Shown here: positions 10,287 through 21,394 of the stretch, in pieces
Layout of the letters: the number at the start of each line of letters is the position of its first letter
How positions within the stretch are numbered: position 1 is the first letter of the stretch
Assembly (NCBI RefSeq): GCF_030864355.1
Contig: NC_083394.1
Location: 620,001-684,000 of the forward strand
DNA from: Cutaneotrichosporon cavernicola
Taxonomy: Eukaryota > Basidiomycota > Tremellomycetes > Trichosporonales > Trichosporonaceae
Direction: 5' to 3'
Length of the DNA: 64,000 nucleotides
Notes under the pieces: generated by a model
The model's input: the letters and a program-made list of their open reading frames with translations, nothing else
What the model was told of the DNA's origin: nothing
The model's database searches: none
Program-made: the position numbers and the translations under genes

Positions 10287-11363
10287 TCACACCGACGGCG
10301 ACATGATGAGCTTGTACTCGTCGTCGTCATTGATGTACGCCTTGAACTCGTCGTTCGTGGCGTAAGCGATTCCAGCCTCGACCCGCGCAGCGTCGTCGCC
10401 CGCAGCGGCGTTGATCCACCAACGGAAGCGTTCCTCGAGGCTCGCACCCGGTTCCACATCTTCTCTGCAGTTTCTACCCTCGCCCATGTATTTGAATGCC
10501 ACCGTCCCCAGGCATTGTGGGTTCCACGTCTCTATGCCGACGACGACGACCCGATCCTCCATTGTAGCGGCGGCACGAAGCCTTTTGCTGATGAAGGCTG
10601 CGAGATTATTGAACACGGGTGTCAACCCAGGCAGATGAAGGATATTACTGCACTCGTCTGTGCCCGTGAAGACGATGAAGACCGTGCGACCCGCCGGTCC
10701 GCCGGTGGTGGAAAAATCGGCTGAAGGGAAATTTACGTCTTTGGGAGAGTACGAGTAGTTGAGAATAACGTCGGACCCAAATGACAGAGTCGCGTGGAAT
10801 CGGGGGACCAAGTGCCACCTGGTGGAAGAGAGGAAGTGCACCACACGGGTCGGATCTAGAGATGTGAGAAGAGCTGGAAACGCGCGGTCGAGGTTGTGCC
10901 CCCATTCTCCCATGATGCGGAGCAGGCGGATGTTACGCACTGGCGTGGGTCCCGAGTTGAGCGCGCGGAGCGAGTCCAAGCGCGCCTCCATTTGGGTCCA
11001 CATCCAAAACATGCCTTCACATTTCTCGCAGACGCAGTACTCGGGGGAGTGCAAGTCCAGGACGCGGACGTGAGCCAGGCGCCCGTCAGGAGGAGTAAGG
11101 TCCAGGCCTGTACTTGTCACTGGGCGGGTGATGGGTAACGTGTTCAAGGTGGCAGGGTCCGAAACATCGTCTTGGGGCGTCCACAGCGTTAGTGCATCGA
11201 GAGCACAAGAGAGGCCCTCCTTCAGGACCAAGTGAGTGCAGAGACAAGCGTCTGCTTTGGCTTTGAGATTGGTCGACGTCGCACGGAGGATGAAGAGGAC
11301 CCCGGTAGGGGCGTGGGCGACCACCGAGTCGAGGATATGTGGAAAGATTTGACTATCAAGCAT
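10287..11363 (-). CDS. F-box-like lineage-specific protein, paralog A
   Basis: A single exon of 358 residues. It opens with IFPHILDSVVAHAPTGVLFILRATS, an F-box-like helix pair (PHIL...LRAT) at the N terminus, and ends with RFRWWINAAAG...DEFKAYINDDDEYKLIMSP. The same opening and ending occur in the neighbour at 11998-14042 (YPHILQSIARYASPGLLHSLRAT; RLRWWIQANA; ITDP), so the two are paralogs in the same orientation. The middle holds CVCEKCEG, a possible metal-binding pair of cysteines. If the F-box call is right, it would recruit substrates to an SCF ubiquitin ligase. That is inference, and the middle region is unrecognised. Confidence 0.7.
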   Translation of the reverse strand: MLDSQIFPHILDSVVAHAPTGVLFILRATSTNLKAKADACLCTHLVLKEGLSCALDALTLWTPQDDVSDPATLNTLPITRPVTSTGLDLTPPDGRLAHVRVLDLHSPEYCVCEKCEGMFWMWTQMEARLDSLRALNSGPTPVRNIRLLRIMGEWGHNLDRAFPALLTSLDPTRVVHFLSSTRWHLVPRFHATLSFGSDVILNYSYSPKDVNFPSADFSTTGGPAGRTVFIVFTGTDECSNILHLPGLTPVFNNLAAFISKRLRAAATMEDRVVVVGIETWNPQCLGTVAFKYMGEGRNCREDVEPGASLEERFRWWINAAAGDDAARVEAGIAYATNDEFKAYINDDDEYKLIMSPSV

Positions 11364-11997
11364 GGCGGTAGGGAGAAGGAGTCAACGTCGAGGTGGAATA
11401 TAAACTTGTGGTTCGGGACGGGATTGAGGTCTGAGCGCTTTGCAGTGCACTCATTGCAGTGTTTACAGTGGAGGTGGCGTCCCAGGGTGTTGGACGGTGT
11501 CGGATTGTCGGATCTCGCTAAGTGGAACCGAACAACCCTTATTCTCTAGTGTGAGAATGAGGTATGAAGAGAATGCAGAATACAGTAACTGCGAGTAAAG
11601 CTTTACCACACCATCTATCCTGACTGTGCACGAGCCTTCGAGGCTGTCCAACCCTTGCGTAGTGCTAACTGCCCACACGTAGACTAAGATCCCGATGATT
11701 GCTACTAAGCAATGTGCTTGGTCGTTTGGCTGCGGTTCTCGCGGTAAGTCTTGCGGTTTACAACTCCCTGATCGTCGAAGAGGCAGGGTTGTTTTGGAAA
11801 CGGCCAGGACTGGAGCTATAACATTAGCGCATCGACACGAACGAGCCATGTTAGGGTGATAGCTGACTATGGTAGCCTGGCCGACTCTCCATATCACGAA
11901 GCACAACAAAGAATACACACAGCACCGCCTATCTAAAAGTGAAGCGAGAATCTGCGGCGGGTAAGCACCTGTTCCCCAGCTGTTCCGTAATGGCCAC
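11364..11997. other. intergenic, 0.63 kb, no gene seen
   Basis: Separates the two F-box-like paralogs and should hold the promoter of paralog A and the 3' end of paralog B. A minus-strand frame at 11463-12089 has no recognisable domain. Confidence 0.4.
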
Positions 11998-14042
11998 TCA
12001 CGGGTCATTCTCCACACCGATCTTGTCCAGAGGGTCGGTGATGAGCTGGAACATCTCGGCACTTGGCACACGCTCCTTAAACTCAGCAATTGTGATAAAC
12101 GAGATGTTCTCGATGGCCTGGTTCTTGGTAAACTCGTCGCCAGCAGACTTGGCTACAGCGTTGGCTTGAATCCACCACCTGAGCCGCTCGAGGATGTCAG
12201 CATCAAGAGGAGTGTCTTCAACGAGGAGCTCGTGGGTCGTGCTGTGCTTGTACTTGCGGCTGAGCCAATCGGGCTTCCAGGTGGCAGCGTCAACAAGGAC
12301 GATGCGAGCTGCATGAGTAAGGACGACACAGCGGATGAGACTGTTCAGCACGCGGGGTTTGACTGGTGGCATGGCGAACTCCGGGACCTTGACCTTCTTG
12401 GAGAGGCCGAAGCGTGCGTGGTCCTGCTCATGGTGACTGAAGATGATGTAGTGAGTGCGAGGCATGGTTGGGTCCAGAGAAGCGAAGCGGAACTGGAGCT
12501 TGCTCTCGCTCATGCGTTTGTGGGCGGTGTGGTAGCTAAGTTGGATGACGCAGTTACGGATGGTCTCGGCTCCCGTCCACGGACATCCCCAGTGGAACCT
12601 GCAACGGAAGCTTGGTCCGATGTCCAGGCAATGATCTCTGAATCTGCGGCTAAGAGAGACCCGAGTCACAATCCATGCCTCGGGAACGGCCTGGGCGATG
12701 GCCACAATCGCCGGGTTGGTGCCGAACGTGACGACCTCGGTAGCGCGGATAAGCCGAATGTTGGTAAGCTGTGATTGAAAGGCAGTAAGAACGGCTGTTG
12801 TGAGCTCGGCGTATATCTCGCCGAGGTCGATAAAGACCGCGTTGTTGACACGCTCGTCGTCGGGTTCAAACCAGATTCGAGCATTTTTAGCTCGGAGGTT
12901 TTCTCCTTCGGACGGGGTAATGTGCCGACACAGCTCTCTGTCCACGATATTCTGGACATCCTTGCAAGTTGCGCGCAATGAATGGAGGAGTCCGGGTGAG
13001 GCGTAGCGTGCGATGCTCTGGAGGATGTGAGGGTAGAGGCTGAAGTCGATGGTCTTGTGCGTTGGAGCCTTGGCCTCAGGGGAAGGTATGGGAATGACCT
13101 CGATGGTGCGAGTCGTGATAGTCTGCTTGGTAATCTTCACAATAATATTCTGCGCGGGAATTTCCGTTGTCTCGATCTCCGTCACTGCCTTAATAGTGAG
13201 CGCGCCGTCCTTGGTCTGCTCGTGCTTGGTCTCCCGGATTGTCTTGGGCTGAGTGCTTGAGGATGAAGGATTGCGAGATGCAAGGGAGTCCATCTGAGAA
13301 AGTCAGTAGAATATGGAACAGTAACATACAGCTTTGCGAACCATTGGGTTCATTGTGCCGCCGGCGGGTGGCACTGCTCCGATCACGAGCTGTGTAGACG
13401 GGGCTGCTGGGGCGTGTGGAGGAGGTCGAACGAAGCCAGACAGAGGAGCAGAGTTTGTGGCCGGCGGTACTGCAGCTGTAGGGGGGCCAGTGGGTAGAGA
13501 AAGCACGGACGGACTGGCAGAGGATGTGGTGAGGGTCGAGGGCTGCGGCTGTGTCAGCCAAGTGGGCTTTCGGTCTCGACTCACCTGTGAAACAGTCACC
13601 GTAGTAGTGGTGGCAATTGCTCCAACGATGTTGGATCCTCCGACCTGGGAAGGTCTGTTGTCGCTCAAGGAAGGTGCGTCGTTGTGGGTGTCCTCGGTCA
13701 TGCCCTGATGGACCTCCACCTGAGCGGGATCTGTAGGGATGCTGGGGCGAGTTCCCACGGCAACACTTGGCAAGCCAGAGGAGGAAGGTGAACTGGGCTC
13801 GGTGGTGTCGTTCGAGTCGGGTTCCGTGACGGCGGAAGAGTCGACCTCGTGTGGAGCGTCGATGACTCCCTCTTCCTCCGAGAAACTGAGTGGCTCATCG
13901 GCGCTCTGCTCGTTGGACGTCTCGGGAGAGTCCTGGTGTCAGAGCAATCGGAGGAGAGACTCACCTCCTTGACCGTCGCCATAGGCCCGATGGTATTTGA
14001 ATCCTCAGTCCCAATGGTATCGCTCGGCTCGTCGATTTTCAT
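11998..14042 (-). CDS. F-box-like lineage-specific protein, paralog B, with disordered N-terminal extension
   Basis: Four exons, 13965-14042, 13585-13932, 13330-13548 and 11998-13293, with introns of 32, 36 and 36 nt, give 646 residues. Residues 1-215 are low-complexity acidic, Ser-, Thr- and Pro-rich sequence without a domain. The C-terminal 431 residues carry the shared family region: YPHILQSIARYASP with LHSLRATCKDVQN, then a long unrecognised middle, RLRWWIQANA and ...EMFQLITDPLD. The last exon begins with an in-frame ATG (13293), so a shorter product of 431 residues from an internal promoter is possible. The extension has no counterpart in paralog A. Function unknown; an F-box-type adaptor is the best guess. 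Confidence 0.7.
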
Positions 14043-14795
14043 GGCAGGTGGTGTAGTGAGAGTATGAAGAGGAAGAACAACCAGTGAAACAAGGTTGAGA
14101 GGGTTGTTATCTTACCAAGAAGGCATTGCGCACAGACTCTTTATATGGCGGTGCCCCATCTCACATGGGGGTTGACTCACCCCCCATTCCCCCCATTTTG
14201 CTTCATTCCGTACCCGCTTCGGCCGTCTTGGTCGGCACGTCGGCACGTCGGCACCCCATCAATACGCGTGAGGACAAGTGGATTAAAAAAAAAGCGATGC
14301 AGGCTGGGACAGACTGTGTGACAAGGATGGGAAATGCTTCCGTTTGTGGCGCCACCGTCACCACCTCGTCCTCACACATACCCACCATTTCTCATGCGCG
14401 TTTGGCACAGAGCAGTATCTCAGGATGCCAAGGTTTTCGGAATCCCAATGGATCTCCATTCCTTGGTGATCCCTGAGTCGGATGGTCACCGCGCCATACC
14501 ACTGAGACCAACGCTGTCAGATACCGAGCACCAAGTCGAAAGGTCTTGCCACTGCTCAGTATATTCAAGGCAGAGTAGAGGTGGAGCTCGCTCAAACCGA
14601 GTTGTGTCAGCCGCATTCCGACTGTCGGTCGCCCACCGTTTACTGTCATGCACCCGCCGAACGCGAACGTCGCAGAGGGAGTCACAACCGCTGAACTGAA
14701 GATGGCCTCGACTTATTCTGTTAAAGAGACTTCTGAAACTACCTCGGCTTTACAAACATTCTTTCGACGCCATAGGGCTCGTTACCGGTGGCACA
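14043..14795. other. intergenic, 0.75 kb, no gene seen
   Basis: Includes a TATATGG-like element near 14142 and an A-run (14285-14293), consistent with the promoter of paralog B, plus the 3' end of the GPI-type gene. Open frames here have no splice support or domain. Confidence 0.4.
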
Positions 14796-15641
14796 TCAGA
14801 ACATGGCCGCGAACACGGCACTGCCGAGGACGGCGCCCACAGCTGGCAGGACCTCGATAGCAGCCGCTGGCGTGCTCGTTGTCGCGGCACCGCTGGCGGT
14901 CGAGTTCGCCGCTGAGCCTGTCGAGTTGCCGGCATTTCCATCACCACCCGCACCGCCATTGCTACCCGCACCACCGCCTGCCGTCGAGTTGCCCGTCGAC
15001 GAGCCGGATCCAGCACCGTCAGCCTCTGCATGTCAGCTCGCCCCGCGGTTCACGTACTGCACATCTTGCCGCGCGGGCAGTTGGAGCATGTGCTTCCGGT
15101 CGGGCAGCACCCGCCGTTCGGGACACATGTGAACCCCTGACTGCAATACCCGTTTCCCTCTACCATTAGCTCCACCTCTCCTAGATATACCCAGGCAACA
15201 AGTGGCAGTCTCGGGCGCACAGAAGTTGGTGCCCGAGCACGACTGCCAGCCGGTCGGGCAGCATGTGCCGCCGCCAACACACGCCGTCGTGCCGGCGCAG
15301 TAAGAGCCGTCTGGAGTCAGTTTTGATGGGGGAGTTGTTGGGGGAGGGGGGGTTGTTGGGGGAGGGGGAGGTTTGAGGGGAGGGGGAGTTGGGGGGGGGG
15401 ATGGGGAGCTTTGGGGGAGGGGGAGGGACGTACCGTTGCAGCACACCGAGTCGGGGGGGATGCAGCCGACGCCCTCGCATTGCTTCCAGTTGTTGGCACA
15501 GTTTTGGCGCTTGCCAAACGGCACACGGAGGGCGGCGGTCTGGTTTACCATCATGATGGGGAGGAGGTCGAACAAGTCAGGCTGGGGGCGCGCCGTGGCC
15601 GAGACGGCCATCGCAGCCGCGCAGAGGAGGATGCTCTTCAT
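14796..15641 (-). CDS. secreted cysteine-rich protein with C-terminal GPI-type signal
   Basis: Four exons, 15434-15641, 15191-15310, 15058-15159 and 14796-15025, with introns of 123, 31 and 32 nt, give 219 residues. Signal peptide MKSILLCAAAMAVSATA is followed by a short propeptide-like part and several CC-containing modules: GVGCIPPDSVCC, CVGGGTCCPTGWQSC, CAPETATCC, CVPNGGCCPTGSTC. These resemble the granulin-like or chitin-binding-like surface proteins of basidiomycetes. A Gly/Ser/Asn linker and a hydrophobic tail (PAVGAVLGSAVFAAMF) suggest GPI anchoring at the wall. Intron 1 is a multiple of three without stops, so retaining it would insert a proline-rich linker; both forms are readable (see findings). 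Confidence 0.75.
15328..15428 (+). repeat. G-rich tract within intron 1 of the cysteine-rich gene
   Basis: About 100 bases on the plus strand consisting of many runs of four or more G separated by short A/T spacers. It is a strong G-quadruplex candidate on the template strand of the minus-strand gene; the transcript is C-rich. Confidence 0.9.
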
Positions 15642-16206
15642 GTTGGCGGGAGGTGGGGATCCATCGCGGTCACATCGACTCTTATGAACAAGCAGAAGAT
15701 CCCCAGGAACCAGGGATGTTGTCGCACAACTATGTAGATCATGCCCACCTCTTGCCGAAAGTGATCAGCGACCAGAGGACAATGCGTTCATAAAACTGTG
15801 CCTGGCCCCACTCTGGTGGAGGTGAGATGTGGCATCCGGTCAGCACGGAGGAGAGCGTCGAGTGCGCTGCGGGTGTGCGCAAGTGAGACTGCCGAGGTGT
15901 ATCTCCGACCACAGCGGCTCACATCAGGGGGTGGACACGTGACTGTGCCGAAACGATGCCGCAATCTCCATCTCACTGACACCCATAATCGATGATGGGA
16001 CTGGCGTTCAGAGGCGCTATTGCCAAGCTACCGATCGCGATACATAGATCGATCGCAGGCGGCAATGTAGCTAACAATACCTGTGAGAAATGCGAGTGCT
16101 AGCTCCACCAAGCATGACAAGATATCCATTCACAACTCAACAACTAATGCTAGCACTACAACTTGCCTGTGTTCATATCGACAACCCCTCTACTGGGTGA
16201 AAAGGG
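15642..16206. other. intergenic, 0.56 kb, no gene seen
   Basis: Promoter side of the cysteine-rich gene and 3' side of the amino acid permease. No frame with a recognisable product. Confidence 0.4.
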
Positions 16207-17844
16207 CTATGCCGTTGGGACCGAGCCCGAGTTGTCGGCGCACGACCAGGGTTTCCCCTCGGTCCCGGAATTGACCATGGCCACAATCGAGCCGTACGTC
16301 CCGCCGATTGTGAGGAAGACGCCAGACAGGAAGACGAAGACGGCCCACATGGCCCCAAGGTGAGTCTTCCACGTACGGTTGCGGTTGCCGACGTAGTTGT
16401 CCTTGAGCCACATAAGGCCCATGGGGCACACCGACACGAAGCAACCGAACAGAGCGCCGATCAGGGAGCAGAGCGTGCTGAAGATGGGAATGGCAGATGA
16501 GATGATGTAGGCGATGATGGTCACGCCACCGGTGCAGGCAAACCACGTGATCCAGTGGCGCTTGGTGTGTGTGGCGAGGTGCTTGGTACCACGCAGAGTG
16601 CGGACAAAGATGTACTTTGCCGCGACGTGGGCGTAGATGCACAGCGACATTGCGAGGCCCGGGATGGCGATGCCGTAGCTGCCGTGAGCATGTTACGGAA
16701 CAGCAAGAGGTTCTTCTCGCCTCGCCACACGAGACATGATAAACTCACCAGATACGCTTGAAGAGAACACCAGCGGAGCCAGGCGCCGGAACAGCCACGT
16801 ACTGGCCGCAGTAATAGTAGATCACGGAGCCCACCAACACTAGGAACGACGTGGCAATGGCCTCAGAGACGAGCATGCAGCGGGTGTAGGCGTGGGGGTT
16901 CTTCATCTCCGCCGCAAAGGAGAAGAAAGCCGGGGCGGCAGCAGTGGAAAAGACGACTGTAGAGACGCCACTGAGGGCTTCGGCGATTGTGGGCGTGTTG
17001 AACAGCTTGAGATCCTTCTCCCATGGCCCGGTCTGAGGTGCAGCGGCTGGCCGGTCCTGGAGGGGCACGACAATGACCATCATGAGGAGCGCAGCTAGGA
17101 TAGACACAGCTCCGACCCACGAGAGCCACGAGACCTCCTGTAGAGTCTTGATTGACATGAGCATGAAGCCGATGATGGCTGCAACCGCCACGAACACGGC
17201 TGTGCACGTCGCGTGGAGTGTGATTGCGTTCAGAGCCGTAGAGATGGCGAGGATGGCGCTTCCCGCGATGAAGACCATGTCTAGATGTCAGCGAAGGATG
17301 AAGATGCCATTAGGACTGGAACCAAACATCCTAATTGCCAAATTAATCTCCATTTGACTCACAAAGGAGGAATGCGACGCTGAGGAACTCTTCACCAAAG
17401 CGGCCAGCAATCTTACGCCCAACATCCGTGACGCCCCAGACATCGGGGTGGCGGAGCTTTGTCTGTCCGACCTGCCAGTTGGCCCAGGTCATCATGACCT
17501 GGAGTCAATCTCTATGAGACTGGGACACTCACCTGAATGACGAGAATGACAATGACGCCGGGAACCAACCCGACCGCCATGAACACGAACGGAATGGATA
17601 AGATACCCAAGCCGATCATAGCCTTGGTCATGATGACGATCGCCCCGAGATCACTCAACTGATATCAGCGTCGACTTTGTGGAAGGCTCACACCACGGTA
17701 GTTTGGACCGTCCTCGTTGATGTCGCCAAACACCTCGTCGTGCATCTTGACGCCGTCGGCGAAGCCCTTCTCGCGGTCGTTGGAGGACACCGAGCGTACC
17801 TCCACGGTTTCGAGGTACTTGTCATCTTTGTGTTGCGAGGACAT
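16207..17844 (-). CDS. neutral amino acid permease (AAAP/Aa_trans family, MTR-like)
   Basis: Five exons, 17692-17844, 17533-17658, 17363-17498, 16749-17280 and 16207-16678, with introns of 33, 34, 82 and 70 nt, give 472 residues. A hydrophilic N terminus (EKGFADGVKMHDEVFGDI) is followed by LSDLGAIVIMTKAMIGLGIL, the usual first membrane helix of fungal AAAP permeases. Then come about ten more helices including ALSGVSTVVFSTAAAPAFF. The family moves neutral or aromatic amino acids with protons across the plasma membrane. All four junctions restore continuous membrane-helix sequence, and there is no internal break. Vacuolar AVT transporters are the nearest alternative, but the N-terminal pattern fits the MTR group better. 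Confidence 0.88.
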
Positions 17845-18878
17845 GGTGTCAAGTTGGGGATGAGATAGTAAGCTGCGGTGGTGAGCTCCCTTTTGACCAA
17901 ATCAGCGACTGTCAGTGGGCCCAGAAACGCCGCGGGCCCCCAGGGCCCCACACCTCTCGGCGAGGCGGCAAGCGGTCGTTTGTGGAGTGGGCAGAGATAT
18001 CAACTCAATCACCAGATTCCCACCCCCACTGTTCCGTCAGGGTTCAAGCCGGCAAACTGCGCATCCAAGTCGGCAAACTCGGCATTGTGTCGTTTGGTCC
18101 GGATACCATCGCGACTAGTGACCATTGCATCAGTCGTGGGTGGTGGGCTATGGCAGGCAAAAGCGTGTGAGGAATTTGAGGACGAACAGACAGCGGTGGA
18201 ACAGGCGGAGACTCAACCACTAGCTGAAACGGTCAAGATGGGTTAACGAACCACACCAATGCCGGGGATCCACCGATTGCGGTCACGGAAGTACGGACAC
18301 GCCGCATGCCTCCTCGTATCCAGGAAAGGCGTATACCGCATTACTGAAACGGACATCGGCTGATCCGCTACCAAGTTGAGCCGATGGTAAGCTTTTAGGG
18401 TCAGATAGTGGGCCCCAGGCAGAGATTGCATTTATACGATGCGGGCAAAGCCGAGACTCCCATACAGGTCAAGTGATCAGAGTTACTGCCCACTCTTGAC
18501 TGGCGGCGCCACTGACGTCCGAGTCGAGGAGGGATAAGTAGCTGCTACTATCAAGGCTTAACTCCCAATGCCTTGGAAGATCTCCGACTCGCGATGTCGA
18601 AGGGGCACGTGAGTGCTGCGCCCCGAGTTCCGCAGGCAACGTTGATGCGACGATTGGCACCGAACATCCTGGGAGACATGTGTGGGCGTCGGGAAGCTGT
18701 GGCACGTATCGTTGAGGACGGTGGTGGCATTTCCATCCAGAAGCAGTGGTGCCAGTTTGGAGAAAGCTCCAGTTCAATCTCACCTAGCTCACTGTACATC
18801 GCCACGAGCTCAACCAAGCTGGTGCATTACAAGGCCACCGACAGTGGCTCATCCGCGGAATGTACCGGACTACACAAT
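17845..18878. other. intergenic, 1.0 kb, no gene seen
   Basis: Upstream of the permease and downstream of the dehydrogenase. The plus-strand frame at 18573-19157 is antisense to the dehydrogenase end and shows no domain. Confidence 0.4.
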
Positions 18879-19838
18879 CTACAGCACACCCTGGGGAACG
18901 ACCATGGACCCGCCGTCGACTGGAATGATGGCACTGGTGTCAGCGTCGGCACTGCGTCGTGTTCCTTGGGGCTGTTGAAGCCACTCACCCGGTTGTCCAC
19001 GCGCCAGCCCTACTCGCGAGATAGATACACGTTCCGGCGATATCTGACGCCTGGCCTAGCCGACGGAGGGGCACGCCTTGCGCGATCTCCTCCACACTAT
19101 TCTCCAGCGAAGCAGTCAGCATGTCGGTCGGGAACGCGCCGAGGGCGAGAGTATTGACGGTGATCCCTCGTGGGCCAAGATGCAGAGCGAGGTGTCGGCC
19201 CAATCTATATCAGCCAACACCGGGGGACACATACTGGTGCAGAGCGGCCTTGCTGGCACAATAAGCAAAGCTCTCATTCGCCGTCACGCTAATCCCATAC
19301 ATGCTCCCGATGTTGATCACCCTCCCCCCCCTTTCCAGTAATGGAGTGAGGGCCTGCACGAGGGTAAACACGCGCCGGACATTGAGCGTCATCACGTCGT
19401 CCCATGCCGTGTCGGAATGCTCTGCGAATGGCGCGTCGTATGTCCTCCCAGAGTTGTTTACTAATACATGGAGGACACCTTCTTTGGCAATCTCGCTTTT
19501 GACCCGCTGACATTCGGCAAAGTCGCTCAGGTCCGCAGGGAGGGATATGCATTGTCCGGGGCCGAGCGCGTTGAGTTCCGCAGCAGTCGCGTCGCACGTC
19601 GTGGATGTCCGAGAGGAGATGTAGACTCTCGCCCCGTTCTGGACGAAGCCGGTGGCAATCTCGGTCAGAGGGGGCGAAGAGTGGCGCTCACCATCTTGCC
19701 GATGCCGCGCGCACCGCCCGTCACAAGCACCACCTGGCATCAGCATCCGATTCCCACTGGGGCGGCGAGACTCACCGTGCCCCGAGGCAAGCCAAAGAGG
19801 CTCTGTACGTCCAATGCCGGTGGCTCGTATGCGGTCAT
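18879..19838 (-). CDS. short-chain dehydrogenase/reductase
   Basis: Five exons, 19776-19838, 19692-19733, 19235-19659, 18989-19204 and 18879-18933, with introns of 42, 32, 30 and 55 nt, give 266 residues, normal for a classical SDR. Motifs after splicing are the cofactor loop VLVTGGARGIGKM, the NNSG structural motif, and the catalytic Ser-Tyr-Lys set in INIGSMYGIS...FAYCASKAALHQ. The late part reads LGPRGITVNTLALGAFPTDM and the end GAIIPVDGGSM. Residues after the first strand (ISSRTSTT) suggest NADP(H) use, since an Arg follows the strand. Substrate is unknown; the sequence resembles fungal rhamnolipid-type (RhlG-like) SDRs. Very small exons (42 and 55 nt) make automatic gene calls likely to miss parts. 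Confidence 0.88.
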
Positions 19839-20400
19839 GTGTGGTGATGTGAGTAGGAGGGTGGGTGATGTGAGTAGGAGGTGGGTTGTGTGAGTAGGAG
19901 GTGGGGTGAGATCGTGAGTACGAGTATCGCGAGATCTTGAGATCTTGAGATCTGGCTGGGCCTTAGCCTCTGCGTCGGCATCGCGGCTGAGCAACACGCC
20001 GCTCTATCGGGATTGTTCTACGGCCTTGTCGGGGTGTGGAATCCCGAGTGTCCCGCCTGCCCACCCAACATTCCACTCCTCACGAACGTACGTCATTTTC
20101 GCGATAGTGTCAGGTGACCTGTACCGGGCCGTACGGAGCGCTTGCTTCTGGCACGCTTCGGCATCTCTTATCACATGTTGGTGTCCCATTCCGCGGCCTA
20201 GGCGATGGACATTGCGAGGATGTCGTCCTGAGGTTGGGTAATTGACTTCACAGAGGGCCAGACCCCAGGGACGCCGAGGATATTAATATCTAGTGTACAG
20301 GCTGGATCCTGACTGTGTCATGCGCGGCTTACGTTCTTGTGTCGACGTGAGCAGTCAGTTCCGCGCGCAGGCAAATATGCCATTTCATACATACAAAATC
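19839..20400. other. intergenic with short degenerate repeat
   Basis: At 19843-19905 a unit like GTGAGTAGGAGGTGGG recurs about three times just upstream of the dehydrogenase start. GAGATCTT repeats follow near 19930-19950. No protein-coding frame is supported. Confidence 0.5.
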
Positions 20401-21394
20401 CTACCTCATCTCCCCTATACTCCTACTGCGGTCGGCCCACCGTTTCTTGTCCCGTACCACCCCAGCGTGGCCGCCGACTTCCCTCTGTTCGGCGCGGGTA
20501 AGCTTCCGCACAGTCCCGCTGGCATTGACGATATGCAGTGCGCGGAGGTTATACAGGTGTGCCCACTGGGGCACGGACGCGAGTTCCGAGGCATGCACGC
20601 GCTCAAAGTTCTTCCAGAACGACACGGCCTCTTTGATTCGTGTGAGCTGTTTTAGCGAGTTCGTACAACCACGAACCATGGATCCGGGCGCGATGGACTG
20701 GGTGAATTCCTGTCGGAGGACGGCGCGGTTGACGGGCCGGTCCCAGTTGAAGTTGCGGAGAAAGGTGAGGTATGCGTGCAGGATTTCCATGTCGATGGGG
20801 AGGTGGCCGGAACGCATGCCTTTGCGTTTTGGTTGGAGGCGAGTGAGGGGGGTTTTGCGCATGTTCCAGAAGTCGGGGAAGCGGGTGGAGAGCTGCGATC
20901 TGTATAGGTAGAACAGGTCGGAGGGGGCGCGGACGTAGACGCTCAGGTCTTTCTGTCGTCAGAGTGTGTCTTTGGAACAGAAGGATAGGAAAGCATAACC
21001 CACGATATCGGGGGGCGCCGTGTCCATAAAGTCGCGGAAGACGGCGGTGCGGTGGGAGAAACCACTCAGGTCTCGGCCCTCGAGATAGTCGCAGAAAGCA
21101 TTGAGCACGGGAAGTTGGCGGGGCTCGATGCCCTTGCCCCGTGCGCAAGTGGAGGAGAATGCGCGGGTTGTGGTGGGGTGTGGTCGGTGTGCTATGGGAG
21201 GGTGTGGTCGGTGTGCTATGGTCGGGTGTGCTGTGGTGGGGTGTGGTCGGTGTGCTATGGCCGGGTGTGCTATGGCCGGGCGCGCAATGCGCAGCGCCGC
21301 GAGTATCCTGCAGTCAGCCCACGTAGCACCCGCTGACGTTGCCACCGGGAACGTACCTCATGGCGCGCGATGATGTTGACTGATCAAGTGTCAT
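20401..21394 (-). CDS. orphan protein with repeat-bearing N terminus, possibly mitochondrial
   Basis: Three exons, 21357-21394, 21004-21307 and 20401-20952, with introns of 49 and 51 nt, give up to 297 residues; a start at 21361 would give 285. The N terminus (MRILAALRIARPAIAHPAIA) is basic and amphipathic, suggestive of mitochondrial import. It is followed by repeats of AHRPHP/TIAHP-type units and FSSTCARGKG, a presequence-like end. The body (about residues 80-297) reads LNAFCDYLEGRDLSGFSHRT, LHAYLTFLRNFNWDRPVNRA and ends basic. I recognise no domain. The two junctions are supported by consensus GTACGT and GTGGGT donors, CTGAC branch sites and frame restoration. Confidence 0.6.
21172..21285 (+). 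repeat. imperfect tandem repeat inside the orphan gene
   Basis: A GT-rich unit around GGTGTGGTCGGTGTGCTATGG recurs about four times with variation. On the minus strand it codes the AHRPHP repeats of the 20401-21394 protein in frame. Confidence 0.85.

Noticed and set aside
18573..19157. 194-residue plus-strand frame
   Set aside because: It lies antisense to the conserved short-chain dehydrogenase exons and has no recognisable content.
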